Source: Eulemur rufifrons
Lineage: Eukaryota; Chordata; Mammalia; Primates; Lemuridae
DNA: 64,000 nucleotides
Assembly: GCF_041146395.1 (NCBI RefSeq)
Contig: NC_090984.1
Location: 79,433,114-79,497,113 of the forward strand
Direction: 5' to 3'
Shown: positions 59,885 through 64,000 of the stretch, in pieces
Layout: every line of letters begins with the position of its first letter
How positions within the stretch are numbered: position 1 is the first letter of the stretch
The notes under the pieces: generated by a model
Seen by the model: only the letters and a program-made list of their open reading frames with translations
Database searches by the model: none
Told to the model about the DNA's origin: nothing
Made by a program: the position numbers and the translations under genes

Positions 59885-61215
59885 TTGGATATAATTTATA
59901 TACCATAAAATTCATGCTTTTGTTTTCTACAATCCAATTTTTAGTATTTTTACAGAGTTGTGTAAACATTGGTAAAATCTAATTTTAGGATGTTAAAAAA
60001 ATAAAAATAATAATTTTTTAGGATATTATCACCCCCAAAACAAACCCCACAATCATTAGCTATTACTCCCCATTCCTTCCTTCCCTCAGTTCCAGACAAT
60101 CACTAACACAATTTATATCTCTACAAATTTGTGTATTCTGTACATTTTATATAAAGTGGCATCACAAAGTATGTGATCTTTTGTGATTGGTTTCATATAT
60201 TTAGCATAACGTTTGCAAGATCCATCTATGTTGTAGCAAGTATCAATGATTCATTCCTTTTTTGGCCAAATAATATTCCATAGCATATGTTGTTTACCAG
60301 TTTACCAGTTAATAGACATTTGGGTTGTTTCCAATTTTGGTCTATTATGAATAATTGTGCTATGAACATCTGTGTACAAGTATTCATGTAAACATATATT
60401 TTAATTTCTCTGGAGTTGGGGTATATTACTAAGAGTGTAACTGATCTATCAAGTATACATGATTAATATTTTGAAAGACTTCCAAAATAATTTCTATAGT
60501 GGCTACAACATTTTACATTTCCACCTATAATTTATGAGGTTCTGAATTTCTCCACATCCTCAACAAACACGGATTATTTCCTTTTTTCTAATTTTGTTTT
60601 TGTAGTTGTAAAGTGGATTATGTTCAACATTGTTTCATGTACTTATTGATCATATACAGATCTCTCTTGGAGAAATATCTATTCAAATCCTTTGCCAATT
60701 ATTTTTTGAGACAAAGTCTTGCTCTGTCACCTGGGATAGAGTGCCATGGAATCATGGCAACCTCAAGCTCCTGGGCTCAAGGGATCTTCCTGCCTCAGCC
60801 TCCCAAGTAGCTGGGACTACTAGCATGTGCCACCACGCCTAGCTAATTTTCTGTTTTTTAGTGGAGACAGGGTCTCCCTCTTGCTCAGGTTAGTCTCGAA
60901 CTCCTGACCTCAAGCAATCCTCCCACCTCAGCCTCCCAGAGTGCTAGGATTATAGGCATGAACCACCGTGCCTGCCCTTGCCCATTTTTAAATTGGGTTA
61001 TTTCTCTTTTTATTGTTTAGTTGTAAGAAACATGTATATTTTTCTATATATAATATAATAATATACTAATATAATATACAATAAAATATATATCCAGGAT
61101 ACAAGTCTCTTAGCAATGGTATGATTTGCAAATATTTTCTCCCCATTCTGTGGGTTATTTTTCATTATTTCAATGGTGTCCCTTTTAGCACAAAGGTATT
61201 TAAATTTAAATGTTA
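59885..61215 (-). mobile_element. Old L1 (L1ME-type) 3' end, split by an Alu
   Basis: Reversed order of an old L1 3' UTR and distal ORF2: TATACCATAAAATTCATGC, CAGAGTTGTGTAAACATTGGT, TTCCAGACAATCACTAACAC, AAGATCCATCTATGTTGTAGC, TTTGGCCAAATAATATTCCATAG, GACATTTGGGTTGTTTCC, TCCACATCCTCAACAAACAC, then after the Alu TTGCCCATTTTTAAATTGGG, CTCCCCATTCTGTGGGTTA. Confidence 0.85.
60702..60977 (-). mobile_element. Alu SINE inserted in the L1
   Basis: TTTTTTGAGACAAAGTCTTGCTCTGTCACC through GCATGAACCACCGTGCCTGCC. The bases on both sides (TTTGCCAATTATTTT at 60691-60705, CTTGCCCATTTTTAA after 60976) are diverged copies of one L1 site, consistent with a target-site duplication. Confidence 0.93.
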
Positions 61216-61224
61216 AATGTACCA

Positions 61225-61730
61225 ATGCGATGAGGTGTTTTACCTGGCCATGTTTAAAATTCCCTCCTTTGAAAGTCTGACTATGATGTGTTCAGGTAAG
61301 CATTTCTTTGAGTTTACCGACTTGGAATTCATTGATTTTCTTGGACATGAAGATTAAGGTTTTTTTGTCAAACGTGGGGAGTTTGTGGCCATCATTTCTT
61401 CAAATATTCTTTCTGCCACTTTCTTTCTTTCGTCTCCTTATAAGACTTTCATGGTGTATATCATGGATCACAGATCTCTAAAGCTCTGTTCATGTTTCTT
61501 TTTCTATTCATCAGATTGGATAATCTCAATTCATCTACATTTGTATTCACCTATTATTTCTTCTGCTATCTCAGAGCTACTCTTGAGCCCCTCTACTAAA
61601 TTTTTCATTTTAGTTATTATGCTTTTAGCTTCCCAATTTCTAGGTGGCTAATTTTTTAAAAAGATTGATCTCTTTATTGATATTCTCTGTTTGGTAACAA
61701 AAACATACACTTTTGCTTTCTACACTTTTC
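61225..61730 (-). mobile_element. Old L1 3' UTR-like fragment
   Basis: CTGACTATGATGTGTTCAGG, GGGGAGTTTGTGGCCATCATTTCTTCAAATATT, TCTCTAAAGCTCTGTTCATG, TCAGATTGGATAATCTCAATTCATCTAC, GAGCCCCTCTACTAAATTTTTCATTTTAG form the order of a reversed old L1 3' UTR. It is probably a separate fragment from the neighbouring L1, since the expected order would place this piece on the other side. Confidence 0.65.
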
Positions 61731-62509
61731 TGTTCTGTCAAAACATCTCGACTGCTTGCAGCTGCACTTCAGGCTAAGTATTGTGCAGTTCCCATTTCTT
61801 CACACCACACCTAAACATGTACATATTGCTTCTCTGGGTCTCCAGGACATATCCTGACAACATTTTATTTAAATAAAGGGTGTTCTTGGCATCCCACTTT
61901 AATAATTTCAACCATTCCCCCAATCCAATTTTGGTAAAGAGGACTTTGCATTATCAGACGTCTTCTATATTTTGCAGCCTTGCATCTTCCAAGAATTAAG
62001 ACACAAAATAAAAAGTAATAGAAATAGACTCACAGCCAACTCTGCCAAGAACTCAATATTATATATTCATATTTATTCCTTGACATGTTGGAAAACAAAA
62101 CAAACAACCTCAAAAGAACTTGTAAGCATATTTTTAAAAATTTCTACTTTTTCATGGAATGCTTGTAAGGTAAAAATCAGCTCTCATTTGTCCTTTTCTA
62201 ATATATCCCATCTTTATTATTTTTGCAGCAGTAAGAGGAAATTACGTATGTGAAAGAGGAAAAGTGAAAAACAGTAGTAGAAATAACATCAACAATAGTA
62301 GTCACCAAAGAACCCAAGTTAATTTTCTGTTTTCCAATAAGAAAGTACACTTCATTTCTGAAGATTTATGGTCATCTGAGGTTTATTTTAAATTAAACTA
62401 AAAAATAACATTTCAAGACATCAATTTTTCTAGTTTTCTTCCCTTCTTCCTTGCCATTCCATATTAGTCTTCTTTGCTTTTATCTCAATTCGGTAACCTT
62501 ATACATTGT
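61731..62509. other. Unassigned sequence
   Basis: No gene. The 93-codon ORF at 61972-62253 has no recognised domain. Confidence 0.4.
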
Positions 62510-63535
62510 TGTGCTCCCAGGATCAGCCCTTGATTTACTTTTCTACTACATAAGCACTCACTGTGCTAGAGATCTTATCTAGGTCCATAACCTTAAACAT
62601 GTCTCTCTCCAGCCTCAACCTCTTCTCTGAACTCCAGACTTTATCTGTCTACTCAATAATTCCACTCGGGTATCAATGGGCATTTCTAAACCAGTAAGTC
62701 TAAAAGTGGGTTCAAGATATCCCCTAACCAAAAACAAACACTCCTCATAGTCTAACCCTCCTCAGAAATCCGCAACTACGTCCTTTCCATTGCTCAGGCC
62801 AAATATATTGAGGCAATCCCTGATGTCTCTCTTTCTCTCATTCCACATTACCAATCCTTCAGCAAATCCTATTTGTTATGTCAAAATCTACTGAGGATCT
62901 GATCAAATCTCATCATTTCTACCCCTTCCACACTGGCCCAAGCCATCATCATCCTTCCACACTCACCCCTCATGTTGCAATAACCTCCTAACTGGTCTTC
63001 ATCTTTCTATCCGTTTAAAAAATAAGTAACAGGAAAAAGTCAGATCATGTCACTCCATTCAAATTCTTTACAATGACTTAAAAGCACTACAGAATCTACC
63101 TCCTAACCCTGATTTTTTTCACTCTACATTTGACTTCCCTGTGTACCTTGAACACACCAAGTTCTTGCCTCAGGATCCCTGCGCTTACTTTCCTTCCTTG
63201 TGGGTTGCTCTTCCCTCATACATCTGCCAGCCGACTCCCTGACCTCACTCAGGTCTTTGCTCAAATACCCTCTCCAGAACACCTTCTCTTATCACCCTAT
63301 TTTAAAATGCATCACTAACCTCTTCCATGGCACTCTATGCTACTTCAGTGATTTATCTATATACTTATTCTCTGATATACTTCATGTATTTTGGTGGTTT
63401 TTGTTATCATTACCTAAATCTCCCCAATAGAATGTGAACTTTTTGATAGCAAAGAATTTTTTTCACTGCTCCCTAGCAAAAAGAAAAATGCTTAGCGCAG
63501 ACCAGATGCCTAAAAAATATTTTTAACTATGGTGG
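62510..63535 (+). mobile_element. L2 LINE, about 1 kb (distal ORF2 and 3' end)
   Basis: CTTCTCTGAACTCCAGACTTT, TCAATGGGCATTTCTAAACC, ATTGCTCAGGCCAAATATAT, ATTCCACATTACCAATCCTTCAGC, ATAACCTCCTAACTGGTCTTC, GTCAGATCATGTCACTCC, GTCTTTGCTCAAATACCCTCTCC, CCCAATAGAATGTGAACTTTTTGATAGC and AATGCTTAGCGCAGACC follow L2 in order. The reading frame is broken throughout. It is the longest L2 remnant here. Confidence 0.78.
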
Positions 63536-64000
63536 TGAGGTGTGGAGATATCTAGAAATCAAATAGTACATTATTGTCAGCCATTGGAACCTCTGCTAGG
63601 TATTCAATAATTTCTATCATCATTTGATAGAAATAGATAATTCATTAAGTAATATCTGAAATGTATGATTTCTTTATTTATTTAATGTTTAAATGGCTCC
63701 GTTTTTCTAATAATTATGTGGTCATTTTAAAGTTTTCAGAAAATACTGAAAGGTAAAAAAAGAAAGGTCACCCCTATCTCAATGTTACTGATATTTTGAA
63801 TTATTTATTCCTGATATTTTCCTATGAATTCATACAAATGTGTATACATATGTATGTGAATGTATATGTGAATATATATTTATAAAATTGATACTATAGG
63901 ATATATTTATGACATAAGGAAAAAATACTGAATTGTAAACAATTTATTAGGTCATTAACTATTTGTCAAAAACATATTAATAGTGCCATTATGGTCCATT
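63536..64000. other. Unassigned AT-rich end of the window
   Basis: TA/TG-rich patch at 63838-63880; nothing else recognised. Confidence 0.4.

Overview
The window looks like nuclear DNA from a primate, most likely a strepsirrhine and probably a lemur. Four 7SL-type Alu elements are present. The two full-length copies with a long left/right linker (10693 and 58450) carry the linker block and the right-arm variant I associate with lemur Alus. The LINE-1 3' ends at 7560-7786 and 55770-56265 are also of the strepsirrhine type. Base composition is AT-rich and CpG-poor. There are no bacterial-style operons, no RNA genes, and no open reading frame that I would call a host gene. I read it as an intergenic or deep-intronic gene desert.

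Layout. 1-1284 is unassigned. 1294-7786 is a nearly full-length LINE-1 (L1) on the + strand, with a long duplicated 5' UTR, broken ORF1, and broken, internally deleted ORF2. 9.5-12.7 kb holds a decayed L2, a large compound microsatellite, a full Alu with clear target-site duplications, a perfect 18-bp hairpin, and a + strand L1 3' end nested in an older - strand L1. 17-24.7 kb holds MLT1-type (MaLR) LTRs, a MER1-type hAT transposon with matching 8-bp duplications, an L1 3' end nested inside an L2, an L3/CR1 LINE, and L2. 24.7-36.7 kb is mostly non-repetitive, with a few L2 and MIR scraps, an odd 40-bp repeated unit, and two stretches that look like conserved non-coding DNA. 36.7-39.6 kb holds L2, a second L3/CR1 copy, an old L1 3' UTR and an unnamed old repeat. 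39.8-50 kb holds scattered L2 and MIR, two unnamed old repeats (one split by an Alu) and a long unassigned stretch around 46-48 kb. 50-55 kb is mostly unassigned. 55.7-64 kb holds a young 5'-truncated L1, MIRs, a young Alu with perfect 15-bp duplications, an old L1 split by another Alu, and a long L2 remnant.

No genes act together here. The information is stratigraphic: L2, MIR and L3/CR1 are oldest, followed by MaLR LTRs, hAT and L1M, then L1MA-like, then lemur-type L1 and Alu. At least four nested insertions support that order. The most unusual features are a 474-bp-offset duplication in the L1 5' UTR that keeps two related antisense reading frames open, the 18-bp perfect hairpin at 11205-11246, and the 40-bp direct repeat at 31808 and 32493. 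I did not find an undescribed gene system. All family names are from recall of consensus sequences, without a database search.
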